Positions 34,171 to 43,092 of a DNA stretch of 64,000 nucleotides are shown here, in pieces (positions within the stretch are counted from its first letter, which is position 1; each line of letters begins with the position of its first letter). The stretch spans positions 49,259 to 113,258 of the forward strand of contig JACPCR010000071.1 of assembly GCA_016179685.1 (NCBI GenBank), in the 5' to 3' direction. This stretch comes from Planctomycetota bacterium. GTDB taxonomy: Bacteria; Planctomycetota; PUPC01; JACPCR01. Under the pieces are notes generated by a model that was given only the letters and a program-made list of their open reading frames with translations, did no database searches and was not told where the DNA came from. The position numbers and the translations under genes are program-made.

Positions 34171-34866
34171 TCAGAACCACAGGTACTTGAACAAGGTGTA
34201 GACGTAGCGGAAGGCCACCTTATGCAGCTTGATGGAGGAGCTGCCGAACTTCCTCCGGTGCTCATGGCTGGGCACCTCACCCATACGGTAACCTTTTCGC
34301 AGGGTTTTCATAATCATCTCCTGCTCGATGGTGGTGATGTTCTCGCGCAGGTCGAGTTTCCGGAGGACATCGGTCTTGATGGCGCGGAATCCATTCTGGC
34401 TGTCGCTGAGGCATACGCCGAAGCGCTTGTTGATGCAGGCGGTGATGAAGGAGCTTCCCATCAGGCGGAAGAACTCATCGAATCCTCCGTGCAGCTCGCT
34501 GGAACCGCCCTTGAGCCGCGAGCCGGTGACGTGGTCGGCCTCGTCGCGGTCGAGAGGCTCCAGCATCCGAGGAATATCTCTTGGGTCGTGCGACCCGTCA
34601 GCGTCGATAAAGACAGTAAGATCGCCCCGTACAGCCTCGGCGGCCACACGCAGCGCATCGCCTTTGCCCCTGCCACGGTCGAGGATGACCCGCGCGCCCA
34701 GGCGTTGGGCAATCTCACGCGTGTCATCTGTAGAATGGCCGTCCACAACGACGATTTCATCCGCGTGGGGTTTGCAGCCCTCGATGACCTCGGCAATGGA
34801 ACGCGCCTCGTTCCTGGCCGGGATGACGACCGAAACATGAATCCTATCTGGTGATTTTTCTTCCAT
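34171..34866 (-). CDS. Family 2 glycosyltransferase (dolichyl-phosphate mannosyltransferase-like)
   Basis: The 231-residue soluble GT-A enzyme shows VSVVIPARNEARSIAEVIEGC, DEIVVVDGHSTDDT, the metal-site DADGSHDP and the DPMS-like phrase SDSQNGFRAI. It has no C-terminal membrane helices, so it is the short DPM1-like form. Such enzymes transfer a sugar from GDP- or UDP-sugar to polyprenyl phosphate. The ATG at 34866 is used; a GTG two codons upstream is possible. It starts a three-gene minus-strand set with the dehydrogenase and the cupin. Confidence 0.85.
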   Translation of the reverse strand: MEEKSPDRIHVSVVIPARNEARSIAEVIEGCKPHADEIVVVDGHSTDDTREIAQRLGARVILDRGRGKGDALRVAAEAVRGDLTVFIDADGSHDPRDIPRMLEPLDRDEADHVTGSRLKGGSSELHGGFDEFFRLMGSSFITACINKRFGVCLSDSQNGFRAIKTDVLRKLDLRENITTIEQEMIMKTLRKGYRMGEVPSHEHRRKFGSSSIKLHKVAFRYVYTLFKYLWF

Positions 34867-35257
34867 GGGCACTCGATGCGTCCAACGTAATCATTCACTC
34901 GGCCTTTGTAAAGAAGGCTATTAGGATCCGCTGAGCCCTTCGGGATCGCGGATTTCAGAAGATTAGAAGGCGGATGGGAATAGAAAGTTCCGGTCGGGTA
35001 GGTTTTCTGTTGACTTTTTGGGCCATTTTGGTATCCTAGCGCTTCATAGTGCGGGAGGCGCACTCATGCTTTTGCACGAGGAACCTAACATAAGTTATTT
35101 TATATAAAGGCTTAATGTCCTTTGCCCATCATCATGGGATTTTGGGAACTCGCCGGATTTGATTAGCGTCTAATTTTGTAAAGAAGTAGACCGGGCACAT
35201 GAAGTGGGCCTGGACTCAGCTCGGTATCGGGGATTCGGAATCATCAAGGGGGCTTCC
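34867..35257. other. Intergenic region upstream of the pseudopilin gene
   Basis: Divergent spacer between the GT2 and pseudopilin genes. It contains a sigma70-like promoter (listed separately) and, about 10 bases beyond its -10, a hairpin AGTGCG-GGAGG-CGCACT (35048-35064). The resulting leader of about 210 bases is long and AT-richer than its surroundings, so it may be structured or regulated. Confidence 0.45.
35010..35037 (+). promoter_or_regulatory. Sigma70-type promoter for the pseudopilin gene
   Basis: TTGACT (35010-35015) and TATCCT (35032-35037) are separated by 16 bases and lie about 220 bases upstream of the pseudopilin ATG. No closer pair of this quality was found. Confidence 0.45.
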
Positions 35258-36307
<1,050 letters not shown>

Positions 36308-36345
36308 GCCCGCCTCAGTTCGCCTAACGGCGCTAACGTGATATC

Positions 36346-36383
36346 ATCGGCTGGCAGGCTAGTGCTTGCCAGCCGATTTTTTT
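36346..36383 (+). terminator. Strong intrinsic terminator after the pseudopilin gene
   Basis: ATCGGCTGGCA and TGCCAGCCGAT form an 11-bp stem with a 10-base loop, followed by a run of seven T. It lies about 40 bases after the pseudopilin stop. Confidence 0.9.
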
Positions 36384-36396
36384 CAGCTCCCCTATC

Positions 36397-36852
36397 GTGC
36401 CCAATTCAAGACCCGAAGAGACGACGCGAGCCAGCCGAGTCAGGGAATGGGTCAAGACCAGGCCGCAGGTCGCCATCTACCTACTCATCCTGCTGGGATA
36501 CGTGGCCCTTTATCAGGCGACCCAGCCTGATGTGGACTACCGCCTTAACATCGTCTTCCAGAAATGGGTAGCCGCCGGAATCTCGGTCTTCTTCATCCTG
36601 GCCATCATCGAACTCATCCGGCGATTTCGGACAAGCCAGGTGATCAAGGTAGTCTTCTGGGCCCTTGCCCTTGTCTATACCCTGGGTGATGTCGCCATCT
36701 TGCTCCGCCGGGTGAACCGATTTCCCTACTTCCCTGAGCTCCTCGTGGGCTGTTATCTAACGGCCATCATTCTGGCCGAATCCGAGAAAAAACCAGCGCG
36801 CACTGGACATCCGGCCGGAAAGAAAAGAGTTAACAAATCCGTTCAGAAATAG
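36397..36852 (+). CDS. Small integral membrane protein of unknown function
   Basis: The 151-residue product starts at GTG and has four predicted membrane helices (PQVAIYLLILLGYVALYQA, WVAAGISVFFILAIIELI, VIKVVFWALALVYTLGDVAILL, FPELLVGCYLTAIILA). No known family was recognised. The start is just 14 bases beyond the pseudopilin terminator, so the gene must have a promoter within that terminator region or rely on read-through. Its last codons (SVQK, TAG) lie in a perfect palindrome that also encodes the end of the convergent FHA gene. Confidence 0.6.
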   Translation: MPNSRPEETTRASRVREWVKTRPQVAIYLLILLGYVALYQATQPDVDYRLNIVFQKWVAAGISVFFILAIIELIRRFRTSQVIKVVFWALALVYTLGDVAILLRRVNRFPYFPELLVGCYLTAIILAESEKKPARTGHPAGKKRVNKSVQK

Positions 36853-36873
36853 TGCGCTATTTCTGAACGGATT
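36836..36873. terminator. Palindrome containing the 3' ends of two convergent genes
   Basis: A perfect 17-bp inverted repeat (AATCCGTTCAGAAATAG and its complement) with loop TGCG. Each arm encodes the last residues SVQK and the TAG stop of one gene, the membrane protein on the plus strand and the FHA protein on the minus strand. It should fold as a two-way hairpin at the ends of both transcripts; no long T-run is present. Confidence 0.75.
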
Positions 36874-37315
36874 GATTAGACACCTCCTCGTAGAGTGCTC
36901 GCAGGAGAGCCCGGTTTGTACCCACCCGGCGATCTTTCTTGTCCCTTTTCCTGACCTCGTTCTCGGGGCTGCGAACGTAGAAATTGATGCATCTCTGGCC
37001 CAGTCGTAGCTCATCACCGTCCCGCAGCACGACGCGCCGGACCCTGTTCCCGTTCACGAAGGTCCCATTATGACTCCGGTCCTGAATGAAATAGCCACGC
37101 GGACAGATTCGTATCTCGGCGTGGACTCTGGAGATACGTTCGTCATCGCCGAGGATGACATCGCAGTCCGAGGCGCGGCCTATCGTGGTGAGTTCCTTCC
37201 GGACCTTGTACCGCGCCCCCTCATCCACCACTACCAACTCGGCCAGCGGCAACTCCGACCCGGGCGGACGCTGCGGATTTTGCGGGCTATCCGTGTTCGA
37301 GTGATCTGTGGTCAT
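36857..37315 (-). CDS. FHA-domain protein
   Basis: The 152-residue protein has a proline-rich start and one forkhead-associated domain at about residues 25-118, with the phosphothreonine-binding signatures TIGRASDCDVIL, ISRVHAEI and DRSHNGTFVNGNRV. FHA domains bind phosphothreonine peptides, so a Ser/Thr kinase elsewhere is implied. A basic C-terminal tail (RKRDKKDRRVGTNR) follows. It ends in the shared palindrome with the membrane protein gene. No kinase or phosphatase is in the window next to it. Confidence 0.88.
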   Translation of the reverse strand: MTTDHSNTDSPQNPQRPPGSELPLAELVVVDEGARYKVRKELTTIGRASDCDVILGDDERISRVHAEIRICPRGYFIQDRSHNGTFVNGNRVRRVVLRDGDELRLGQRCINFYVRSPENEVRKRDKKDRRVGTNRALLRALYEEVSNQSVQK

Positions 37316-37493
37316 GGCGAAGAGCGCACGGTTCGGCGGTCCGGAGCATGATGCTATCAGACAGCTTTAGCGAGCCGAATGGAAACCGGTTGGAATACGC
37401 GACCACTGCGATTTTATTATTTTGTACATAGTTTTTCTATTCACAGCGGCCCTCGTGGCCAACCCCTTCAAGAACTGAATAAAGGAGGTCTTG

Positions 37494-38240
37494 ATGAAGC
37501 TGCAAAACAAGGTGGCCCTGGTGACGGGCGGAGGGACGGGCATTGGCCGCGCTTGTACGCTCGCCTTGGCACGTGAGGGGGCCGCGGTGATCGTCAACTA
37601 CTCTCGTTCAAGGGACGATGCGGAACAAACTGCGCTCGAAGCACGCGGACGAGGTGCAAGAGCCCTCGCCGTCCAGGCCAGCGTGGCCTCGGACTCCGAA
37701 ATCCGGGCCCTGATGGAGCGCGTCGAATCGGAATTCGGCCGGCTGGATATCCTCGTCAACAATGCTGGAACGACCTCCTTCGTCCCTCATGAGGACCTGG
37801 ACGGCCTGACGGAGGAAAAGTGGGACGAGGTTATGGCGGTGAACGTCAAGGGCGCTTTCTTCGCCAGCCGTGCGGCAGTCAAGCTCATGCTCAGGAACGA
37901 CGGCGGGTCCATCGTCAACGTCGCCTCGATAGCCGGGACGACCGGACTGGGAAGCTCCGTCGCCTATTGTGCGTCGAAAGCGGCGATGCTCTCGATCACC
38001 AAGTCCCTCGCTCGGGTGCTCGCTCCGCGCATCCGGGTCAATTCCGTCTCACCCGGGCTGGTCATGACGCGGTGGGTCTCCGGCTGGGACCGTTTCATCG
38101 AGGCGAACGTTCGGGCGACGCCGATGCAGCGTGCCGCACAGCCTGAGGACATCGCCGATGCGGTGGTTTTTCTCTCCACCGGGACGTCGTTCATCACGGG
38201 CCAGAACCTGATCGTGGACGGCGGGAAGACCTTATGTTAG
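37494..38240 (+). CDS. Short-chain dehydrogenase/reductase
   Basis: The 248-residue classical SDR has the NAD(P) motif TGGGTGIG, the NNAG strand, catalytic Ser in IVNVASIAG, YCASK (Tyr and Lys) and the C-terminal TGQNLIVDGG typical of 3-oxoacyl-ACP reductase-like enzymes. The substrate cannot be named. A perfect AGGAGG lies 8 bases before the ATG at 37494, so the TTG at 37491 in the track is not the start. Its TAG stop is the first triplet of a family-B element that leads into a family-A palindrome. Confidence 0.85.
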   Translation: MKLQNKVALVTGGGTGIGRACTLALAREGAAVIVNYSRSRDDAEQTALEARGRGARALAVQASVASDSEIRALMERVESEFGRLDILVNNAGTTSFVPHEDLDGLTEEKWDEVMAVNVKGAFFASRAAVKLMLRNDGGSIVNVASIAGTTGLGSSVAYCASKAAMLSITKSLARVLAPRIRVNSVSPGLVMTRWVSGWDRFIEANVRATPMQRAAQPEDIADAVVFLSTGTSFITGQNLIVDGGKTLC

Positions 38241-38302
38241 TGAAGCGCCGCCTCAAACCGCCTCGGTGGCGAGTTTGGAAGTGCACCTGCACATCCAGAC
38301 TC
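38238..38302. repeat. Family-B phrase joined to a family-A palindrome (after the SDR gene)
   Basis: TAGTGAAGCGCCGCCTCAAA begins at the SDR stop codon and matches the family-B start. It is followed by GAGTTTGGAAGTGCACCTGC, a family-A hairpin whose arms GAGT/ACTC, TGG/CCA and GTGCA/TGCAC pair around a CC loop. The two families are therefore side by side here. Confidence 0.65.
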
Positions 38303-38304
38303 GC

Positions 38305-39840
38305 CTACTCCTTTTTCCTTTCAGGAGAAGGTTCCTGCAAGAAAAAACGGTCGAACTCTTCAAGTCCCTCCGCCTTCTCGCCGAGGTATTCCACGTAAAG
38401 GATGCGGGCGCCGCGGGGCCCGATCTGAGACCAGCTCCGCAGGCTCAAGACGCCTTTCAGCTTGCAGGTGACGGACGATGCGGTCGCCGAGACGACGGTC
38501 CCTTCCCCGAGGCCGAGCGATGCGGGCAGCGGGCGCTCCCCGCCCGCGGGAGCGTTGATCGCCTGGACCGCCTCTCCATGCAGTTTTTCCAGCGTCTCGA
38601 CCTGGCGCATGCGGCCCTCCAGCGTTTCACGGTGCGCCGCCCGCTTCAGCAGGTCACGGGTGGTGCGAATGACCTGGAGTGCGGAGGCGAAACGGAATTT
38701 TTCGCTCAAGCCTCTCGCATTGGCTTCCGCCTTTTGGGCCAGTTCTTTTTCCCGGCGCTCCGCCTCGATCTCCTCCGGCTCCGGTTCGGCCGGCAGGTTG
38801 CCCTGCGGCGAGAGGGCCAGAATCTCCCGCGTGAGAAGCCCCTGGAGGATCGAATCGGGGAATTTTTTCTGGAGATTTCTCAGTAAGCGAAGGGCAGAGG
38901 ATGGTTTATCGGCCGCGAGGGCCCGGGCCTGCGGCACGATCTCTTCCGCCTCGCGGATCAGGTCCCGGAGGGCAAGGACCCGCGGCACATCCGCAAAGAA
39001 CTGGTTGATGTCGTCCAGGACGCGATGGACCGCCTCGAGGTCGCCGCTGTCCAGGACGCCGCGCACGTGCTGGATGAAGGCATCGGCCGACTGGACGAGT
39101 TGGGGCTTGAGCCGGTCGCGCTGTCTTTCGGCCCGCCGGACCCAGGCCGCGTATCGGCCGTCCGCATGCTGGCGTCGGAACTGTTCCCAGGCCTCGAGGG
39201 CACGGACGGGCTGGGCCTCCCTGCAGCCCTCGGTGAAGGCGAGGGTCTCGTAGAATCGTTGGCCTGCGGGCCCGGCCGCGAGCCATGCGGCGGCGGGGCC
39301 CGGATCGATACCTGGTCCGCCGGTGAGCCGATCGACCAGGGCCATCAACTGGCCTATGCGATACGGGGCATGCAGAGCGGGGTCGGGCCCCGACCAGTTC
39401 TGCAACCGGTCGAGCTGTTGAGGAGGCGGGTAGAGCGCGGCGTCGAAGCCGGGGTGCATGAAGCAAGCGAGGGACACGGCGGAGGCGAGGAGGAGGCCTG
39501 CGGCGGCGCCGAACGACGCCCCGAGGATTTGGTCCACAGGAGTGATGAGGAACAGCTCGTGGGACGTCCAGTATCGGGCTGCGAGCAATCGTCCGGCGGC
39601 GAAGGTCAGTCCCGCTGACAGCCAGAAGCCGACGAGTCGGACCGGAATTTCTGGCCATCGCATGCCCTGGATCAAGCAATCCTGCAGGGGCCCGGAGACG
39701 AGGAGAGCGACGAGGATCGAGACGCCGAGGATGACCGCGTGTACCCAGGCCGTGAAGGCTCGCAGCAGATATCCGGCGTAGGCCAGGCTGGCGATCAAAC
39801 CCAGGATGGCCAGATTCAGCAGGGTGAGGGATAAGGAAAT
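38305..39840 (-). CDS. CvpA-like membrane protein with a long helical tail, probably starting at ATT
   Basis: The chain has about four membrane helices in the first 125 residues (ISLSLTLLNLAILGLIASLAYAGYL, VHAVILGVSILVALLV, VRLVGFWLSAGLTFAAG, GASFGAAAGLLLASAVSLACF), resembling CvpA/colicin V production family proteins, then about 380 residues of mostly helical cytoplasmic sequence with coiled-coil and a C-terminal beta domain. The track starts at a TTG (39798) inside the first helix. Upstream in frame, a perfect GGAGGAG is placed 8 bases before ATT at 39840, with no ATG/GTG/TTG nearby, so ATT may be the true start codon. It follows the GspE-like gene by 16 bases. Confidence 0.6.
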   Translation of the reverse strand: MSLSLTLLNLAILGLIASLAYAGYLLRAFTAWVHAVILGVSILVALLVSGPLQDCLIQGMRWPEIPVRLVGFWLSAGLTFAAGRLLAARYWTSHELFLITPVDQILGASFGAAAGLLLASAVSLACFMHPGFDAALYPPPQQLDRLQNWSGPDPALHAPYRIGQLMALVDRLTGGPGIDPGPAAAWLAAGPAGQRFYETLAFTEGCREAQPVRALEAWEQFRRQHADGRYAAWVRRAERQRDRLKPQLVQSADAFIQHVRGVLDSGDLEAVHRVLDDINQFFADVPRVLALRDLIREAEEIVPQARALAADKPSSALRLLRNLQKKFPDSILQGLLTREILALSPQGNLPAEPEPEEIEAERREKELAQKAEANARGLSEKFRFASALQVIRTTRDLLKRAAHRETLEGRMRQVETLEKLHGEAVQAINAPAGGERPLPASLGLGEGTVVSATASSVTCKLKGVLSLRSWSQIGPRGARILYVEYLGEKAEGLEEFDRFFLQEPSPERKKE

Positions 39841-39856
39841 GGCGCTTCTCCTCCGG

Positions 39857-41464
39857 TTACAGACCGGAAAGCGAGAGGACTTCCTCCATGCTGGTCATGC
39901 CTTGTGCAGCTTTAAGGAGGGCGTCGCCCCTCAGCTCGATCAGCCCCGCGGCCCCGGCCTTGGCCTGGAGGTCGGTCAGGGCCGGCCGGCTCTGAATGAT
40001 GGCGCGCATGGCATCATTGAGAATCAGCAGCTCGAACACGCCGATGCGGCCGCGATAGCCCTGGCCCGAGCATTTCGGGCAGGGAGCGTTGAAAAGGGAA
40101 CCCGACGGCCGGAAGAACCGCGGGTCGGCGATTCCATGCCGCTTGCACCACTGGATGGCCTCGGGCTTCGGGTCATCCGGCTGGCGGCACTCGGGACAAA
40201 TCTTGCGCACCAGCCGCTGGGCCAGAACGGCCCTCAAGGCGGTGCAGAGCGTGGAGGGGTCCAGCTCCAGGTCGAGCAGGCGGTAGACCGAGCTGACCGA
40301 ATCGTTGGCGTGCAGGGTCGTGAAGACCAGATGGCCCGTCATCGAGGCCTGGGCTGCAATCTGGGCCGTCTCCACGTCCCGGATTTCCCCGACCATGATC
40401 ACGTCGGGGTCCTGCCGGAGTGCGGACCGCAGCGCCTTGGCGAAGCTAAGGCCCGCCTTCTCATTGATGGGCGTCTGATTGACGTTCGGCAGATGGTATT
40501 CCACAGGGTTTTCGATGGTGATGACGTTTTTCCGTTGAGCGTCGATCTCGCCCAGGGAGGCATAAAGAGTGGTGGTTTTCCCGCTGCCGGTGGGCCCGCA
40601 GACGATGAGCATGCCATGGGGCAACCGTACGATGCGCCGCATCTGGTCGAGCATCTCCGGCTGAAATCCCAGGTCCACCAGATGCCGGACGCCTCGGGTG
40701 CGGTCCAGCACGCGGAGGGCCATCTTCTCGCCCTGGGCGCTGGGCGCGGTGGAGACGCGGAAATCCACCGTGTGGTCCTCCAGCGCCATCGAGAACGAGC
40801 CGTCCTGAGGCCGCCGCCTCTCCGCAATGTCCATGTCTGCCGCCACCTTCAGGCAGGCGATCACGGGCGTGCCCAGCCTGGACTCCAGGACCCGGTCCGT
40901 CACCAGATCGCCGTCGATCCTCAGGCGGACTTGCAGATCATCGCCCTTGGGCTCGAGGTGAATATCGGAGGCGCCCTGGCGCACCGCGCTGACGATGATC
41001 TCCCGTACGGCCTTGAGCGCCGGTCCGGCCTGAATCTCCTTGATGTCGCCCTCCGCCCCCGTGATGACCGTTTTTTCTTCTTTTTTGACGGTCGCTTGCA
41101 GCCCAGCCAGGCCGAGGGTAAGGAAATTCAGCGTGTTATCGAGTCGAGCGGGGAAGGAAGCCGCGTCGCCGCGGCGGCGCTGTGCCGCGGCGACCAGGGT
41201 GAACCAGGCCCCGCAAACGGCCGAGACGACGCCGACGAAGACCCAATGGCGTGGCCGGCCGAAGCCCGGCGGGCCAGGAGACGCGGCCGGCCCGGAAGAG
41301 GGTGCAGGTTGCGGGCCCCGTCCCGTCTCCCCGAGGGCGGAAGCGGACCAGACCAAAGCAGAAAGAAGGCCCAAGGCGGCCCAGCGGCCCAATCGGGATG
41401 CCGGGGACCACGAGGTGGAAAGAAGGTTTAGACGATTCGCCACGAAGGCACCAGGAAAAACCAC
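39857..41464 (-). CDS. GspE/PilB-type secretion or pilus extension ATPase with membrane-like N-terminus
   Basis: The ATPase core has Walker A GPTGSGKTTTL, Asp box, VIMVGEIRDVETA (Walker B) and TGHLVFTTLHAND (His box), plus a C4 zinc module CPEC...CPKC found in GspE and PilB. The upstream part is odd: instead of the cytoplasmic N1/N2 domains the first 110 residues hold a signal-like helix (WAALGLLSALVWSASALG), a Pro/Gly linker and a second hydrophobic helix (HWVFVGVVSAVCGAWFTLV). The protein may be anchored in the membrane. The start is uncertain (GTG 41464 or GTG 41443). The CvpA-like gene follows. Confidence 0.85.
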   Translation of the reverse strand: MVFPGAFVANRLNLLSTSWSPASRLGRWAALGLLSALVWSASALGETGRGPQPAPSSGPAASPGPPGFGRPRHWVFVGVVSAVCGAWFTLVAAAQRRRGDAASFPARLDNTLNFLTLGLAGLQATVKKEEKTVITGAEGDIKEIQAGPALKAVREIIVSAVRQGASDIHLEPKGDDLQVRLRIDGDLVTDRVLESRLGTPVIACLKVAADMDIAERRRPQDGSFSMALEDHTVDFRVSTAPSAQGEKMALRVLDRTRGVRHLVDLGFQPEMLDQMRRIVRLPHGMLIVCGPTGSGKTTTLYASLGEIDAQRKNVITIENPVEYHLPNVNQTPINEKAGLSFAKALRSALRQDPDVIMVGEIRDVETAQIAAQASMTGHLVFTTLHANDSVSSVYRLLDLELDPSTLCTALRAVLAQRLVRKICPECRQPDDPKPEAIQWCKRHGIADPRFFRPSGSLFNAPCPKCSGQGYRGRIGVFELLILNDAMRAIIQSRPALTDLQAKAGAAGLIELRGDALLKAAQGMTSMEEVLSLSGL

Positions 41465-41729
41465 GTCACGAGGCGTCTACAAGGTTGAAAACCGTGACAC
41501 ATGAGACAAGTCTAGGGCTACCGTGTGTTCTCGTCCTCGTCGTCGTCCTCGGAAGGCGCGCCCGCGTTTCGAGAACGAGCAGAATGCCGCCATGAGACAA
41601 GGCCATCAGGGCGCCGCGTGCTATCGTCCTCGGCCTGGGGAATCACGGCGTTTATTTCGAGCACGAGCGGGACGACGAGGACGCGAAAATACTCGTCGGT
41701 TTGAGGCCGCCCTACGGCGGCTTCGCTGT

Positions 41730-41771
41730 TACACGCATGCGGAAGTGCACCCGCACTTCCGCATGCGTGTA
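41730..41771. repeat. Family-A palindrome, 19-bp perfect arms
   Basis: TACACGCATGCGGAAGTGC, loop ACCC and the exact complement give a 42-base hairpin. The inner core matches the other family-A copies, but the outer arms (ACACGCATGCGG) are different and still pair perfectly. Confidence 0.8.
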
Positions 41772-41857
41772 CTAGATGTCTCTTACGGTCGAAACCGTTA
41801 CAAATGAGTCAAATTTTTTCATTCGCTGGTAAAGGGCTGTATCCCCTTAGAAACCAT

Positions 41858-41880
41858 GGCTTTGCGAAGCAAAGCCTTTT
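41858..41880 (+). terminator. Short hairpin with T-run
   Basis: GGCTTTGC-GAA-GCAAAGCC is a perfect 8-bp stem followed by TTTT on the plus strand. No plus-strand gene precedes it closely, so its role is unclear; it adjoins family-B copy 2. Confidence 0.4.
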
Positions 41881-41958
41881 AGCGAAGCGCTTGCCGTATC
41901 CTATTTCGGTCTTGGTCGCTCGAACCACACGGGTCGGTTTGAGGCAACGCTTCGCTAA
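41879..41958. repeat. Family-B inverted-repeat element, copy 2
   Basis: An 80-base element with ends TTAGCGAAGCGCTTGCC and GGCAACGCTTCGCTAA. The TAG stop of the PilT gene (41955-41957) is its minus-strand start. Compared with copy 1 the ends carry paired changes (GCC to TTGCC against GGC to GGCAA), which keeps the stem. Confidence 0.75.
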
Positions 41959-43067
41959 TTGATGATGCCTCGGCCCTCGTCAAGAAAGATGCCTTGAAGG
42001 TTCATCTGCAGCAGGTCCGCATTGGGCGCGACGGTCAGTGCAACGGCCTTGTCGATGTACTGCTGCTTCACGAGCTGAACGAGGCTCGTGGTGAAATCGA
42101 TCATGCCCTCCTTCTGCCCGCTCCGGATGGCCTGCGCGATCTTTTCTTCCTCCTTCGACCGGATCAGTTTCTTGATGATGGGGTTCACGAGCATCAGTTC
42201 GATGGCCGGGACCCGGTCAAGGTCCTTGCGGATGGAAGGCAGCAATTTCTGGCAGATGACGGCCCGGAGGTTGAATTCGAGGCTCATGCGAATCTGCTCG
42301 CCGCGGTCGCCGGGAAAGAGGTCCAGGATACGTGAGATCACCTGGGGCACGGTCGAGGCGTGGAGCGTTCCGAAGACGAGATGTCCCGTTTCCGCGGCCG
42401 TCAGGGCCGTCTGAACGGTCTCCGCGTCTCGCATTTCACCCAGGACGATGACGTCGGGGTCCTGGCGCAGGACGTAGCGCAGGGCCGACTGGAACGACTC
42501 GACGTCCAGGCCCACCTCGCGCTGGTTGATGTAGGATTTCTTGTCCGAGAAGAAGTACTCGATGGGGTCCTCGATGGTCACAATGTGGCAGCGCCTGGTC
42601 ACGTTGATGAACTCGACCATGGCCGCGAGCGTGGTGGACTTCCCGCTCCCGGTGATCCCGGCCACGATCACCAGCCCGTCCTCGAGGTCCGCGATCCGGC
42701 GGAGGGTGTCGCCCGGGAGGTGCAGCTTCTCGAAGGGCGGGATATCGGTGTTGACGCGCCGGGCGACGAAGCTGATGACCCCGCGCTGCCGGAACGTGTT
42801 GATGCGGACGCGGCCGCCCTGGTCGAAGCCGTGGGCCAGGTCCACGCTCCCGGTCCGATCGAGGTCCCCGACCTGCTTCTCCGACAGAATTTCATAGACG
42901 AGGTCGCGCACCTGGTCACCCGTGAGAGGGGGAAGCTCCAGTTTGCGGAGCGTCCCGGCGATCCGCAGGATGGGCGGCGAATCGGCCTTCAGGTGGAGGT
43001 CCGAGGCGTTGTATTTCTCCATCGTCCGGAACAACTTGTAAATCTCGGGCTCGACTCGGGTGCTCAT
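41955..43067 (-). CDS. pilT: PilT-type twitching/retraction ATPase
   Basis: The 370-residue hexameric ATPase has the N-terminal PAS-like domain of PilT (YNASDLHLKADSPPILRIAGTLRKL), Walker A GITGSGKSTTLAAM, Asp box, VIVLGEMRDAETVQTALTAAETGHLVFGTLHA and the C-terminal PilT-specific helices (VPAIELMLVNPIIKKLIRSKEE). Walker A has Ile-Thr in place of the usual Pro-Thr. PilT depolymerises type IV pili. The ATG at 43067 (MSTRVEPEIYKLF) is used; the track start adds 41 unlikely residues. It starts 25 bases after hisF and ends in a family-B element. A second PilT is at 56.2 kb. Confidence 0.92.
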   Translation of the reverse strand: MSTRVEPEIYKLFRTMEKYNASDLHLKADSPPILRIAGTLRKLELPPLTGDQVRDLVYEILSEKQVGDLDRTGSVDLAHGFDQGGRVRINTFRQRGVISFVARRVNTDIPPFEKLHLPGDTLRRIADLEDGLVIVAGITGSGKSTTLAAMVEFINVTRRCHIVTIEDPIEYFFSDKKSYINQREVGLDVESFQSALRYVLRQDPDVIVLGEMRDAETVQTALTAAETGHLVFGTLHASTVPQVISRILDLFPGDRGEQIRMSLEFNLRAVICQKLLPSIRKDLDRVPAIELMLVNPIIKKLIRSKEEEKIAQAIRSGQKEGMIDFTTSLVQLVKQQYIDKAVALTVAPNADLLQMNLQGIFLDEGRGIIN

Positions 43068-43092
43068 GGGACGGAAGACTCGGAGAGAAGAG

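Larger units (their letters stand above)
41465..41954. other. Palindrome-rich intergenic region between the GspE-like and PilT genes
   Basis: About 490 bases with no supported gene. Besides the two listed elements it holds complementary phrases (CGTCCTCGTCGTCGTCCTCGG near 41530 and GACGACGAGGACG near 41680) that could pair over long range, and a second family-B-like end GTCGGTTTGAGGCCGCC...GGCGGCTTCGCT at 41695-41728 directly before the family-A palindrome. The GspE promoter should be at its left end. Confidence 0.5.

Noticed and set aside
39806-41431. 541-residue plus-strand ORF
   Set aside because: It is the shadow of the GspE/PilB-like ATPase, whose Walker and zinc motifs are on the minus strand.
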